A model generated the notes under the pieces. That model searched no databases, was not told where the DNA came from, and saw only the letters and a program-made list of their open reading frames with translations. From positions 1-64,000 of the forward strand of contig JAMFSS010000010.1 of NCBI GenBank assembly GCA_026225415.1: a DNA stretch of 64,000 bases. Reading direction: 5' to 3'. The DNA is from Alphaproteobacteria bacterium (GTDB lineage: Bacteria > Pseudomonadota > Alphaproteobacteria > UBA9219). This document shows positions 21,413 to 31,188 of the stretch, piece after piece. Position numbers and translations under genes: made by a program. Every line of letters begins with the position of its first letter. Within the stretch, counting starts at the first letter, position 1.

Positions 21413-22978
21413 ATGTTCACCTTTTTATGCAAAAAATTCCAACAGTTCCTGCGTTCGGAACGCGGGATGACTTTGCCGCTCACGGCCCTGTCGATGGTCG
21501 CCGCGGTTGTTTTATCGGGCATTGCGGTCGATACCGGCCGCGCCCAGATGGTGCAATCGAAACTGCAATTCTCGTTGGATGCGGCGGGGCTTGCCGCCGG
21601 TTCAACGGTCAGCACCTCCACGCTTAACACCGAAGTCGCCAAATATCTGAACGCCAATTTCAACGGCTATATGGGGTCGACCTTGACGGGATCTTCCGTG
21701 GTCGCCAACAGCGCCAATACGACTTTCACTTTGTCGGCCACGGCGACAGTGCCTTCAACCTTTATGGGCGTGGTGGGCGTAAACACCATTACCGTCACCG
21801 CCAATTCGCAAATCTCGCGCGCCGTGACAGGTTTGGAATTGGTTATGGTGTTGGATAATACGGGATCGATGGCCGATTCGGCGGGCGGCAGCACCAGCAA
21901 AATTCAGGCCCTGCAAACCGCCGCCAATACGTTAGTCACCACCTTGTTCGGCGGCGCGTCAACATCGACCAATGGCAAATTATGGGTGGGCATCGTGCCT
22001 TTTTCCCAGGCCGTCAATGTTGGCACCACGCACACCACATGGATGAACACGACCTTTGACAACGCCATCAGCACGATGCCGGTGACGCAGGGCCCCGGTT
22101 GGGGCACGACCAGCTGGAGCGGTTGCGTGGATGCGCGCCAAAGCGGTTATGATGTGACGGATGATCCCCCCTCATCAAGCAACACCAACACGTTATTCGA
22201 TACCTATTATTGGCCGAGCGATAACCTGACTTATGGCTCGCCTTACAACAACACGCCCAATGCCGCGTATAATGATTGGGCGACGCCGGTTTACAATAAA
22301 TGCGTAACATCACGCGGCCATACGACTTGTTCGTCCAGCTCGTCCTGTACGGCCAACAGCTCTACAACATGCACCATCACGAGTTATACTTACCCGTCGA
22401 ATATGGGTACAAGCACAGAGGGCCCTAATTTGCTGTGCCCGCAACAGGTCACGCCGATGACCAATTCCGCGACCACTTTGACCACCGCCATTAACGGCAT
22501 GGTGGCGCAAGGCGATACCGTTATCAGCGAAGGCATGGCATGGGGTTGGCGCATGTTGTCGCCGCGCTGGCAGGGGCAATGGGGCGGCACGATGAACGCC
22601 AATAATCTGCCGCTGGCCTACAACACAACAGGCATGATCAAGGCGCTGGTGTTGGTTACCGACGGTGAAAATACAATCGATAACACGGCGCATGGCGCTT
22701 ATTGGTTTTTGGAAAATAACCGCGTTGGCTCTACAAACAGTACAACTGCAGTAAGTGATATGGACAGCAAAACCCTGTCGATATGCACTGCGATGAAGGC
22801 GCAGGGGATTTACATTTACACGATCGGGCTTGGCACCGATGGCGGCATCAACACCGCCGAATTGCAGAGTTGCGCGACGGCGGTGAATTATGCCTTCACA
22901 TCACCAACCACAACGCAGCTGTCGGGCATCTTTAGCGCGATTGGGGATTCATTATCGAATTTGCGGGTGAGCAAGTAA
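21413..22978 (+). CDS. TadG-like pilus protein with von Willebrand A domain
   Basis: This 521-residue protein begins with a prepilin-like segment (SERGMTLPLTALSMVAAVVL), followed by a Ser/Thr-rich TadG region and a von Willebrand A domain from about residue 140. The metal-ion site has DNTGSMADS in place of DxSxS, then a far loop LVTDGENTID. An Asn/Thr/Cys-rich insertion lies in the middle (TCSSSSSCTANSSTTCT). TadG proteins anchor or tip the Tad pilus. It is the last gene of the three-gene group, with its end 5 bases before the convergent gene at 22,984. Confidence 0.85.
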   Translation: MFTFLCKKFQQFLRSERGMTLPLTALSMVAAVVLSGIAVDTGRAQMVQSKLQFSLDAAGLAAGSTVSTSTLNTEVAKYLNANFNGYMGSTLTGSSVVANSANTTFTLSATATVPSTFMGVVGVNTITVTANSQISRAVTGLELVMVLDNTGSMADSAGGSTSKIQALQTAANTLVTTLFGGASTSTNGKLWVGIVPFSQAVNVGTTHTTWMNTTFDNAISTMPVTQGPGWGTTSWSGCVDARQSGYDVTDDPPSSSNTNTLFDTYYWPSDNLTYGSPYNNTPNAAYNDWATPVYNKCVTSRGHTTCSSSSSCTANSSTTCTITSYTYPSNMGTSTEGPNLLCPQQVTPMTNSATTLTTAINGMVAQGDTVISEGMAWGWRMLSPRWQGQWGGTMNANNLPLAYNTTGMIKALVLVTDGENTIDNTAHGAYWFLENNRVGSTNSTTAVSDMDSKTLSICTAMKAQGIYIYTIGLGTDGGINTAELQSCATAVNYAFTSPTTTQLSGIFSAIGDSLSNLRVSK

Positions 22979-22983
22979 TCGCG

Positions 22984-23313
22984 CTACAATGCTAACATAG
23001 GATGTTCAATGCCTGCAGCAACCAACTTTTTAAAAGAAGAAGAAAAACGAGGGCGTATTTTTGCAATACACGCCTCGCGCTGAGGATCGGGAACCACTCG
23101 CAACATAGCTGCCGCAAGGTCACAGGCAACATAAGCACTTAATGCAGCCACGGGCTGCGCAAAATCAAAAGCACTATCAATAAAAGAAGCCGCCAGTTTA
23201 GGTTGCCCCACACAATCTGCGGCAATCTCGTCGATAATCCTTGATGCGGTATAAGGATAGGTCGCAACGCATTGTTCAACTTCCCAAAGTCTTGCAACAA
23301 CATTATCGGTCAT
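22984..23313 (-). CDS. Small protein of unknown function
   Basis: A 109-residue protein that I do not recognise. The ATG is preceded by AGAAAGGAATTGTT, a good ribosome-binding site. The sequence is mostly alpha-helical in character, with three cysteines (EQCVATY, YVACDL, REACIA) and no signal peptide. It lies 30 bases downstream of the gene at 23,344-24,258 on the same strand, so the two may be co-transcribed. Confidence 0.6.
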   Translation of the reverse strand: MTDNVVARLWEVEQCVATYPYTASRIIDEIAADCVGQPKLAASFIDSAFDFAQPVAALSAYVACDLAAAMLRVVPDPQREACIAKIRPRFSSSFKKLVAAGIEHPMLAL

Positions 23314-23343
23314 AACAATTCCTTTCTAAATATCTTAAAAGGA

Positions 23344-24258
23344 TTAAACCGCTTCCCTCATCCGGAAATCATACATATCGTCATCGCTGCCTTCGGTCGG
23401 CGCGGGCGTGGCGGGTTTTTCGCCGCCACGGCGATTGCGGCCAACGGCTTCGGCCATCAATGATATCAACGCGCTGGCCATGCCAAACAACTGCATCGCT
23501 TCATCCACCGATGGTGTTGTTTCCGCCAAAATCAACGGATTGCGGTAATGGTCTTTGACCTGCGCCAGCATTTGGATAACGCGTTTGTCGGGGCGGGTTT
23601 CGCGGTCTTCTTCTTCCGACAGGGCGGCCAATTTCTTCAGATACAGAGCATAGGTGCGTTCATTCTTGGCGGGCGCGGAACCGGCAAACACTTCGTAATA
23701 GCCGCGCAGCATCATTTCGACTGCGCGCAACGCATGGGTGATGCAGGCGGTGCCCATATCGAATGCCAAAGCGCGACCCGATGCCGCAAATTCATTTTGC
23801 GCCGCAACGGGGATAGAGGCGCGCAGGCTGTCCGAGAAAATTTCCTGGGCATTTTCCGCCAGATCATAGGTCGAATAAATGCCGCGTTTGCCGGCCACAT
23901 AAGTTGGGGCGCGATTTAATTCCGCCGCCAAAGCATGTTCAAATTTTTCAACTAAAGTTGCCAGCATCGCGAGTTCATGCGTGTCGATGCGGTCTTCGGT
24001 ATTTTCGGTTTTCAATTGGCGGGTGGAAGGATCGATGAAATAACGATTGAAGATGGAACCGATTTTATTCAGAAGTTTAACGGCATCGGATTTGGAAGTG
24101 GAAAGCGTGACGACATCGCCCTTGATAAAACTGTCCAACATCGTTTGCGCGTCGCTGAGCGGCGCGAACATATCGTTGACGCGCAATTCGGCGCAACCGA
24201 CAAGCGCGTGAAGCTTGGCACCCAATTCATAAATGCGATAGGCGTTCAGTTGTTTCAT
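23344..24258 (-). CDS. Unknown helical protein, weakly HEPN/DUF4145-like
   Basis: A 304-residue soluble protein without signal or membrane segments. The middle part (AFDMGTACITHALRAVEMMLRGYYE) and the later segment KDHYRNPLI resemble the HEPN/DUF4145 type, where an RNPxxH-like end motif is common. Here the expected histidine is missing (RNPLILAE), so RNase activity is not supported. The C-terminus is acidic and ends in a low-complexity tail. I cannot assign a function. Confidence 0.6.
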   Translation of the reverse strand: MKQLNAYRIYELGAKLHALVGCAELRVNDMFAPLSDAQTMLDSFIKGDVVTLSTSKSDAVKLLNKIGSIFNRYFIDPSTRQLKTENTEDRIDTHELAMLATLVEKFEHALAAELNRAPTYVAGKRGIYSTYDLAENAQEIFSDSLRASIPVAAQNEFAASGRALAFDMGTACITHALRAVEMMLRGYYEVFAGSAPAKNERTYALYLKKLAALSEEEDRETRPDKRVIQMLAQVKDHYRNPLILAETTPSVDEAMQLFGMASALISLMAEAVGRNRRGGEKPATPAPTEGSDDDMYDFRMREAV

Positions 24259-24542
24259 GGCGTCAATCTTTGTCTAATGTTTGCCCGCGCACAATAGCGA
24301 AGAGGCACTTTTTGAAAGCGAATAACAATTTACCCTTCAAACGGGTATTTTCTATCCTTTCGGGTTACGAAACGGCATTAGTTTCGTCAATCAGTTATTA
24401 TGGTTAACGCACATATATCCTTGTGGCACCGCAAAAACCATTCGTTAACGCGACATATTATAACACCTAAAAGGGCTTGGGAGAATCATCGCAATAGTTG
24501 ATAATCGCGGTCGATAATTCCCCTTTTTGCACAGGAATAGCC

Positions 24543-25937
24543 ATGGCCGATATTTTTGTTATCGATGATCAGCATCCCGAAGACCTTGCCATGCTGCAGG
24601 CGCTTTATTCGCGCAGTCCCGCCAGCGTCACGAGCCACCTGGAAAAGCTGCAAAAATCGGGCAGCGGCAAATTTATGGACCAATATTATGTTGGTTATGG
24701 CCATGCGTCGATCGGCGATTGCGGTTCGACCACCGTATTTATCGAACAGGTTTCCATGCTGGTCGCCAAGGCCGTTCAGGACAACCCGCTTTATAACGGC
24801 CAAGAAGCATCGACCCGCTATCTGGATTTCTCGCAACAAAAGATTGTCGATCCCTATAACCACGCCGCCAGCACTGCGATCCAATCGCGCTGGATGGAAA
24901 TTTATAACCGCGTTTTGCCTTTGCTGGTTGAAGGCTTGAAAAAAGCCTATCCGTTTGATCCGGCGGCTTATAAAAGTGAAAAGACATGGGTGAATGCGTT
25001 AAACGCCCGCGCATTTGATATTGGCCGCGCCTTGTTACCGCTTGGCACCACAACGCTGCTCAGCTGGTCAACATCGCTCCGCGCCGCGCGTGATAATCTG
25101 CGTCGTTTGAAACATCACCCGTTGCCGGAAGTACGCGCGGTGACACGCGATATTTTCACCGGCCTGTTCGCCAAATATCCCAACAGTTTCCGCGCCGAAG
25201 ATATGGCATCAACCGATACACCGCGCGATGCCTATGCCGAAAAATTTTCCGGACGCACGCATTTCGTCAGTACCGATGATATTCGCCGCCAATTCGCGCC
25301 CACCGATGCGGAGTGGGAAAAGATACTGTCGGGCGATATCGTGGCGCGTAAAAACACTGTCGATCTGGAGGGGCTGCGCCGTAACGAAAGCGATGTCTTA
25401 TCGGAACGCCCAACCTATGCGCCCCTGCCCTGGCGGTTGGAAGCCTATGGCAGCTATAATTTCCTGTTCCTGCTGGATTTCGGTTCGTACCGCGATCTGC
25501 AACGCCACCGCAACGGCGTGTGCCAAACGCCGTTGATTGACGGGCAATTCGGCATGAACCCTTGGTATATGCAGCAATGCGCCGAGCATTTATCGCCCGC
25601 CGATAACCAGCAATTGCTACAAGATATCGAGGCGCAATTTGCCGCGATAGCCGGCTTGGCGAATACAGGCATCGCGACGACGCCGGAATTGAACCAGTAT
25701 TTCTATCCGATGGGCGTGCAGGCCTTGGTGCATGCGTCTTATTCCGTTCCGCAAACCGCCTATGTCGGTGAATTGCGTTCCGGCAAAACGGTTCATGCGT
25801 CGTTGCGCCCCATTGCCCAGAAAATGCTGGACATCCTGCGCGAAGATCTGCCCGCTATGGCCTTATACGGCGATTTCGACGAGGATAGCTGGAGCGCGAA
25901 ACGTGGCGAACAAACAATATCAAGCAAAGTCGCATGA
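24543..25937 (+). CDS. Tandem ThyX-fold protein (FAD-dependent thymidylate synthase-like)
   Basis: This 464-residue protein is about twice the length of ThyX. The first half has GYGHASIGDCGSTTVFIEQV and ASTRY (S90-Y93), the tail of the ThyX motif RHRxxSxxxxSxRY, but the RHR part is lost. The second half has RDLQRHRNGV (R321-H322-R323), the head of that motif, but lacks the SxRY tail. The halves therefore look like two ThyX folds that have each kept a different half of the active site. Thymidylate synthesis or a related flavin reaction on a nucleotide are both possible. The ATG at 24,543 has AGGA 6 bases upstream; the frame could be read from 24,498 but without such a site. Confidence 0.8.
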   Translation: MADIFVIDDQHPEDLAMLQALYSRSPASVTSHLEKLQKSGSGKFMDQYYVGYGHASIGDCGSTTVFIEQVSMLVAKAVQDNPLYNGQEASTRYLDFSQQKIVDPYNHAASTAIQSRWMEIYNRVLPLLVEGLKKAYPFDPAAYKSEKTWVNALNARAFDIGRALLPLGTTTLLSWSTSLRAARDNLRRLKHHPLPEVRAVTRDIFTGLFAKYPNSFRAEDMASTDTPRDAYAEKFSGRTHFVSTDDIRRQFAPTDAEWEKILSGDIVARKNTVDLEGLRRNESDVLSERPTYAPLPWRLEAYGSYNFLFLLDFGSYRDLQRHRNGVCQTPLIDGQFGMNPWYMQQCAEHLSPADNQQLLQDIEAQFAAIAGLANTGIATTPELNQYFYPMGVQALVHASYSVPQTAYVGELRSGKTVHASLRPIAQKMLDILREDLPAMALYGDFDEDSWSAKRGEQTISSKVA

Positions 25938-25961
25938 AGAAAGATCGAGAGAAGATAGAGA

Positions 25962-26017
25962 GAAAGAGGGGCAAGATAGAGAAACAATTGCCACTTTTTC
26001 TCTAGCCCCTTCTTTTC
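25962..26017. repeat. GA/CT-rich imperfect hairpin element
   Basis: A purine-rich arm (about 25,962-25,984, with AGAGGGGC and TAGAGAAA) can pair imperfectly with a pyrimidine-rich arm (about 25,996-26,017, with TCTCTA and GCCCCTTCT), leaving a small bulge. It lies in the gap between the ThyX-like gene and the small exported protein. It resembles the element at 3,896-3,950 in composition and design. Confidence 0.45.
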
Positions 26018-26061
26018 TTTATTTCCCTCGGCCTATAATCTCAGCAGAAAGGAAACAATCC

Positions 26062-26295
26062 ATGACCAATACGCAAGCTATCCTTATCGGTGCCGCGATG
26101 ATCGCGGGCAGCATCATCGCCTCACACGGCATTTCATCGGCGCAAGCGCAAGCGGGCGGCCCGTTTCAATTAATGCATCACAGCAATACGGTCGCCAATG
26201 CGGGCGTATTTCGCCTCGACCAATCGACGGGCGAAGTCAGCTATTGCTTTATCGGCTCCGACCAAGGTTTGCTCTGCACAAGATCGGTGAAGTAA
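26062..26295 (+). CDS. Small exported protein of unknown function
   Basis: A 77-residue protein with a hydrophobic N-terminus (AILIGAAMIAGSIIASHG) and a probable cleavage site after SAQAQA. The mature part is about 45 residues with two cysteines (SYCFIG and LLCTRS), which may form one disulphide. The ATG has AAAGGAAACAATCC upstream, a good ribosome-binding site. Its stop is directly followed by the aminopeptidase ATG, so the two are translated together. Confidence 0.7.
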   Translation: MTNTQAILIGAAMIAGSIIASHGISSAQAQAGGPFQLMHHSNTVANAGVFRLDQSTGEVSYCFIGSDQGLLCTRSVK

Positions 26296-27678
26296 ATGAC
26301 GGATATACTGGTTGCACGCGCGCCAAAAAATGCCATTCCGTTATTTCTTTTAACGGAAAAAACTTTCCCGGCATGGCAAAAGAAAGCGCCCAAACGCGCA
26401 TCAGCCTGGATGCAAACGCAAGAATTTACCGCCAAACCCGGCACATTCTGGTTGGTGCCGGATGAAGCAGGCAAATTGCAAAAAGTTATTGCGGGCATTT
26501 CGACCATACCCAGCCTGTGGGATATCGCCGATTTCGCCAACCGCCTGCCCAAGGGCATCTATAAGCTCGAAAGCGATTTGCCGATTGCCTATCAGGAATG
26601 GCTGGCTTTGGGTTGGGCTTTGGGTGCCTATAAATTCACGCGTTATAAAAAAGCGGCGGCACCCCGCGCGAAACTTGCTTTGCCTGCCGGTGCGGATGCC
26701 GCGAAAATCACCCGCTATGCCACGGCCATCAACCTCGCCCGCACGCTTATCACAACACCTGCGGAAGACATGACGCCCGCCGCTCTGGCCGATGCCGTTA
26801 TCGAAACCGGCAAAGCCTTTGGTGCAAAAGTCACGCAGATTATCGGCGATGATCTGCTAAAGAAAAATTACCCCGCCATTCATCGCGTGGGTCGCGCCAG
26901 CATCAATGCGCCGCGCCTGATTGATTTAAACTGGGGCAACCCGAAACATCCCAAAGTCACTTTGGTCGGCAAGGGTGTCACGTTCGATACCGGCGGCCTT
27001 GATATTAAGCCTTCATCGGGCATGTATCTGATGAAAAAAGACATGGGCGGCGCGGCCTGCGTATTGGCGATTGCGTCCCTGATTATGGATGCGAAATTGC
27101 CGGTGTGTTTGCGCGTCCTTATTCCCGCGGTTGAAAATTCGATCTCCGCCAACGCGTTCCGCCCCAGCGATATCATCACCATGCGCAGCGGCCTGACGGT
27201 TGAAGTCGGCAATACCGATGCCGAAGGCCGTTTGATCTTGGCCGACGCGTTGGCAGAAGCGATTCATGACAAACCCGAAATCCTGATCGATATGGCGACC
27301 CTGACCGGTGCCGCGCGTGGCGCGTTAGGAACCGACCTGCCCGCGCTTTTCTGCAATGACGACAAACTGGCCGACCAGATCATCGCGGCGGGCGCGGCAA
27401 TGGAAGACCCGTTATGGCGCATGCCGTTGCACGCGGCCTATAATAAAATGTTGGACAGCAACATTGCCGACATCAACAGCGCCCCCAACAGCCCCTATGC
27501 CGGCGCCATTACCGCTGCTTTATTCCTGCAACGTTTCACCGGCAAGACAGCATGGGCGCATATCGATTTGATGGCTTATAACCTGTCATCCAAGCCCGGC
27601 CGACCCGAAGGCGGCGAGGCGATGGCGGTGCGGGCCATCTTCCGCGCGATTGAAACGCGGTTTGCCAAAGGCGGATAG
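26296..27678 (+). CDS. Leucyl aminopeptidase family (M17) protein
   Basis: A 460-residue cytosolic metallopeptidase that removes N-terminal residues from peptides. The catalytic domain has KGVTFDTGGLDIKP, KKDMGGAACVL and the M17 signature NTDAEGRLILADAL, which holds the metal-binding residues. The N-terminal domain is the variable M17 type. The ATG follows the previous stop with no gap. In alphaproteobacteria this form (LAP family) is often next to an NlpC/P60 gene, as here. Confidence 0.93.
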   Translation: MTDILVARAPKNAIPLFLLTEKTFPAWQKKAPKRASAWMQTQEFTAKPGTFWLVPDEAGKLQKVIAGISTIPSLWDIADFANRLPKGIYKLESDLPIAYQEWLALGWALGAYKFTRYKKAAAPRAKLALPAGADAAKITRYATAINLARTLITTPAEDMTPAALADAVIETGKAFGAKVTQIIGDDLLKKNYPAIHRVGRASINAPRLIDLNWGNPKHPKVTLVGKGVTFDTGGLDIKPSSGMYLMKKDMGGAACVLAIASLIMDAKLPVCLRVLIPAVENSISANAFRPSDIITMRSGLTVEVGNTDAEGRLILADALAEAIHDKPEILIDMATLTGAARGALGTDLPALFCNDDKLADQIIAAGAAMEDPLWRMPLHAAYNKMLDSNIADINSAPNSPYAGAITAALFLQRFTGKTAWAHIDLMAYNLSSKPGRPEGGEAMAVRAIFRAIETRFAKGG

Positions 27679-27830
27679 AGTCAACCCTCTGTTCTGATTC
27701 ATCATTTATAGCCAGCGGAAAAAGAGTCACAGGTGAAAAAATAAATCGCCAAGACTCTTGCGAATCAACGCGCTCTGACTCACACTTGCCTCCGTGATTC
27801 CTCACCAAAATTTTCGCCCCGGGGTTATTC

Positions 27831-28286
27831 GTGCCAGCACAATTACAGTCTCTTGAATTATGGCGTCATGCATTGGTTGCAAGCGTCCGCGGCGATGCCC
27901 CCGATCTTTCAGCCCGCCAGATGGCGTTGATGCTTTCGGTCTATCTGGGTAATGGCCCCCACACGGTGCGCGGCCTTGCGGTCGCCCTTAAAATTTCCAA
28001 ACCCGCGGTCAGCCGCGCGCTCGACCGTCTGGGCGAACTTGGGTATATACGCCGTCAACGCGACGATCTGGACCGTCGCAATGTTCTGGTACAAAAAACC
28101 AGCAGCGGCGGCGTTTTCCTGACCGAATTTTCATGCCTGATCGGCGAAGCCGAAATCCACACCGCCTCTATCGCGCCGCAAATTATCGAATTTGCCGCCG
28201 ATGACGCCGTTGGCATCGCTTCCGATAGCTATGCGCCAGCCACAGACGCGCCTACCGCGGTTTGGGCGAGTGAAGCAGCCGAGTAA
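27831..28286 (+). CDS. MarR-type winged-helix regulator
   Basis: A 151-residue protein with one winged helix: the helix-turn-helix segment TVRGLAVALKISKPAVSRAL and the wing LGYIRRQRDDLDRRNVLV are MarR-like. The start is a GTG at 27,831. Its stop overlaps the NlpC/P60 ATG by one base (TAATG). A regulator controlling the peptidase or cell-wall genes beside it is a reasonable guess; no ligand-binding site is visible. Confidence 0.8.
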   Translation: MPAQLQSLELWRHALVASVRGDAPDLSARQMALMLSVYLGNGPHTVRGLAVALKISKPAVSRALDRLGELGYIRRQRDDLDRRNVLVQKTSSGGVFLTEFSCLIGEAEIHTASIAPQIIEFAADDAVGIASDSYAPATDAPTAVWASEAAE

Positions 28287-29149
28287 TGCCCCTCGATAAA
28301 CGCATTAACGCCTACCGCCCCGATCTGGCGGATGAATCTTTGCGCAATAATGTCACCGCCGCCCATTACGCCGAACCCGTGATGCGCCAATGTCTGCGCG
28401 GCGTTTTGCCGGTTTTAAGTACCCCGGACGACAATGCCGAACAAATCAGCCAGATCCGCTACGGCGAATTTGCCGATATTTTCGAAACGCGCGAAGATGG
28501 TTTTATCTGGGCACAAAACCGCAGCGACCGTTATGTTGGATATATCCCCCATGTCGAAGCGGATTGGGGCGAACATATTTCGATGCTGTCCAACCGCGTC
28601 ACCGCGTTGCGCACTTTTCTTTATCCCGAACCCAATGTTCGCACGCCACCGCTGGATGAACTCACGCTCGGTTCCTATGTCAGCATTGAGAAAGAAAACG
28701 ATAAATTCCTCGAATTATCGGATGGCGGATTCATTATCGCCAAACATGTGATGGCGACCGAATTTGCCCATACGCAGGATTATGTTTTCACGGCGGGTCG
28801 CTTATTACACACGCCCTATCTGTGGGGCGGACGCACGCCCAAGGGCATCGATTGTTCCGGTCTGGTTCAACTGGTGCTGGAAATGGCGGGCATCGGCGAT
28901 GTGCCGCGCGACAGCGATTTGCAGCGCGAGGCTTATGGCGAGGAACTGCCCTGCCATTGGCGCGATTATGGGTGGAAACGCGGCGATCTGGTTTTCTTTC
29001 CCGGCCATATCGGCATTATGACCGGCACCGACCATATCATCCATGCCGACGGCCACATTATGGAAGTCACCGTCGAACCTTTGGCGCATATCGTCGCGCG
29101 CGGCAACGAAGTGCTGGCCGTTGGTAATGCGTCGCGCCTGAAAGCCTGA
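28286..29149 (+). CDS. NlpC/P60 family peptidase (C40) with SH3-like domain
   Basis: The 287-residue protein has an N-terminal SH3-like region (about residues 35-130) and a C-terminal NlpC/P60 domain. The catalytic cysteine is in GIDCSGLVQ, the histidine in FPGHIGIM, and a third polar residue in IIHADG. Such enzymes cut peptidoglycan cross-link peptides or related gamma-glutamyl peptides. No signal peptide is seen, so a cytosolic recycling role beside the aminopeptidase is plausible. Confidence 0.88.
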   Translation: MPLDKRINAYRPDLADESLRNNVTAAHYAEPVMRQCLRGVLPVLSTPDDNAEQISQIRYGEFADIFETREDGFIWAQNRSDRYVGYIPHVEADWGEHISMLSNRVTALRTFLYPEPNVRTPPLDELTLGSYVSIEKENDKFLELSDGGFIIAKHVMATEFAHTQDYVFTAGRLLHTPYLWGGRTPKGIDCSGLVQLVLEMAGIGDVPRDSDLQREAYGEELPCHWRDYGWKRGDLVFFPGHIGIMTGTDHIIHADGHIMEVTVEPLAHIVARGNEVLAVGNASRLKA

Positions 29150-29842
29150 TCAACGCGCCGCCATCTCCCGCTGTGCCGCCGCCAGATCATCCTGAAAATC
29201 TTCATTTTCCGTCAAAGCGCCCACCATCAACATCGCCAGCATCCGGCCGCCTTCGACATCATTCGGATAATGCACACCGGCTTCGACACGGTGCGCGGCG
29301 ATCGCTTCGGCACGCGCGCGCAACGCATCGCGTTTTTCTGGCATCAGCATCGCAAGCACTTCTGCCACAACACGCGCCTCTGTCGTATGGCCGCTGGGAA
29401 AAGCGGGGCTGTCATCAATCGGATCAACCCCCAGCTTCACCCGTTTATCGGCCACATAAGGACGCCGCGTGTGCCAGAATTTTTTATCCGCATTGACGAT
29501 ATGGCCGGTGTTCGCCAATACCCGGTCAAGCAACGCAAAAACCTTGGGCAAATTAGAACGTGTGAATTCTGCGCCCATAATCGGCGTCAGTAATTCCAAT
29601 CGCACGCGTTGTTCGTCGCGCATCGCGGCGGCGTCACCAGCAGAAATCACACGTTGCGCCGCAAGCACCCCGTCAATCTGGCGTTTCCATGCCGCGCTGC
29701 CCTCAATAGGAGGTGCCGCCAACATTTGCGGTGGCAGAAATTGCGGTTGGATATAGTCGCTTTGCGTGGCATCGAACGCGAAAGCAGGCGACGCAACACA
29801 GGAAATAAGCCCCAAACCCAACAAAAACCGATTAAGGCGCAT
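29150..29842 (-). CDS. Class A non-specific acid phosphatase (PAP2/PhoN-like)
   Basis: The 230-residue protein has a signal peptide ending SPAFA at about residue 22. It carries the PAP2 signature in three parts: KKFWHTRRP, PSGHTTEAR and HRVEAGVHYPND (RxxxxxHxxxD). This makes it a periplasmic phosphatase that strips phosphate from many esters. The gene is convergent with the NlpC/P60 gene, with no gap between the stops. Confidence 0.9.
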   Translation of the reverse strand: MRLNRFLLGLGLISCVASPAFAFDATQSDYIQPQFLPPQMLAAPPIEGSAAWKRQIDGVLAAQRVISAGDAAAMRDEQRVRLELLTPIMGAEFTRSNLPKVFALLDRVLANTGHIVNADKKFWHTRRPYVADKRVKLGVDPIDDSPAFPSGHTTEARVVAEVLAMLMPEKRDALRARAEAIAAHRVEAGVHYPNDVEGGRMLAMLMVGALTENEDFQDDLAAAQREMAAR

Positions 29843-29937
29843 GGTTCCCCCGTTTCATCAATTATTTACGTTCGCGTCTTCATAATGGCTACGCCTTCGC
29901 CACGCAAGAAGGGAATCACCCGTCGGGCAAAAGAAAA

Positions 29938-31188
29938 ATGAACAGCTTCCAAACCATTGCCATTCTTCTGACTTTTGCGGCGATGGGCTCCTATATCAAT
30001 AAACGTTTTCTGCATCTGCCGACCAGTATCGGCATGATGTTTTTTGCGCTAATCATTTCATGGTGTGCGATGGGCGCGGCGCGGTTGCATCTGATCGACC
30101 TTGATCCCGCGATTGAATTTGTCAGCAACATCGATTTCGCCACTTTATTCCTGCATGGCATGTTGTCGTTCCTGTTGTTTGCGGGCGCGCTGCATGTCGA
30201 TCTGGCGGAATTGAAAAAATACCGCACCGTCGTCGCGTTGCTCGCCACATTCGGCGTGGTGATCGCCACTTTCATCACGGGCGGGCTGGTATGGTTTATG
30301 GCGTATTGGTTGGGTTTTGCGTTGCCGTGGCTGCATGCGTTGTTGTTCGGCGCGTTGATATCGCCGACAGACCCCGTGGCCGTTCTGGGTATTTTGAAAA
30401 ACACCCATGTCAGCAAAGGTCTGCGCCTGAAAATCGGCAGCGAAAGCCTGTTGAATGACGGGGTTGGCGTTGTGCTGTTTCTGGTGCTCCTGGATATGGT
30501 GATTTCGCCGCACCGCATGGATGGTTATGCGTTGCGCGATATTGCGGGTTTGCTGGTGTGGGAAGGCGGCGGCAGCATCGCGCTGGGGCTCATAATGGGT
30601 TGGGCGGCCTATGGGTTACTCAGTCATATTGATGATTATAAAACCGAGATTTTACTGACATTAGCGGTTGCCGCAGGCGGCTACAGCTTTGCGGAGGCAA
30701 TTGGCATTTCCGCCCCCATTACCATGGTTGTGGCGGGTTTGGTGATCGGCAATCATGGCCGCGCCTTTGTCATGTCGGATAAAACACGCAATCATCTGGA
30801 TATGTTTTGGGAATTGCTGGACGATATTTTGAACACGGTTTTGTTTATGCTGATCGGGTTGGAAATTATGGTATTTCCAGTCACTGCCCCTATGCTTGCG
30901 CTTGGTCTGGCCGCGATTATCGCGACCTTGTCCGGGCGTTTTGTCAGCGTTGCCCTGCCCATTAAATTACTGCAGTCGCGCTTGCAGTTTGAACATGGCG
31001 CGATACGTTTAATGACATGGGGCGGATTGCGCGGCGGTATTTCCATCGCAATGGCTTTGTCCCTGCCGCCCGATGCCGATAAAAACATCCTGATCGGCAT
31101 GACCTATTTAACGGTCGTGTTCTCGGTTTTGTTTCAGGGCACGACTTTCCGCCATTTAGTGCAGCATATCGTGCGTGAGAAACCCTAA
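29938..31188 (+). CDS. CPA1-type Na+/H+ antiporter (NhaP-like)
   Basis: The 416-residue protein has about twelve membrane helices. The motifs [17 protein letters not shown] and [15 protein letters not shown], with the aspartate pair region, are the ion-binding core of CPA1 antiporters. It should exchange sodium or potassium for protons at the inner membrane. The start overlaps a short possible reading frame (ATG at 29,885, 18 codons) in an ATGA arrangement; I do not count that as a gene. The end overlaps the convergent clpB by four bases. Confidence 0.92.
   Translation: MNSFQTIAILLTFAAMGSYINKRFLHLPTSIGMMFFALIISWCAMGAARLHLIDLDPAIEFVSNIDFATLFLHGMLSFLLFAGALHVDLAELKKYRTVVALLATFGVVIATFITGGLVWFMAYWLGFALPWLHALLFGALISPTDPVAVLGILKNTHVSKGLRLKIGSESLLNDGVGVVLFLVLLDMVISPHRMDGYALRDIAGLLVWEGGGSIALGLIMGWAAYGLLSHIDDYKTEILLTLAVAAGGYSFAEAIGISAPITMVVAGLVIGNHGRAFVMSDKTRNHLDMFWELLDDILNTVLFMLIGLEIMVFPVTAPMLALGLAAIIATLSGRFVSVALPIKLLQSRLQFEHGAIRLMTWGGLRGGISIAMALSLPPDADKNILIGMTYLTVVFSVLFQGTTFRHLVQHIVREKP

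Noticed and set aside
23344..24258. HEPN RNase toxin of a toxin-antitoxin pair with the gene at 22,984
   Set aside because: The catalytic histidine of the RxxxxH motif is missing and the gene is larger than typical HEPN toxins.
29885..29941. 18-codon leader peptide overlapping the antiporter start
   Set aside because: No ribosome-binding site and no feature of a regulatory leader; probably chance.
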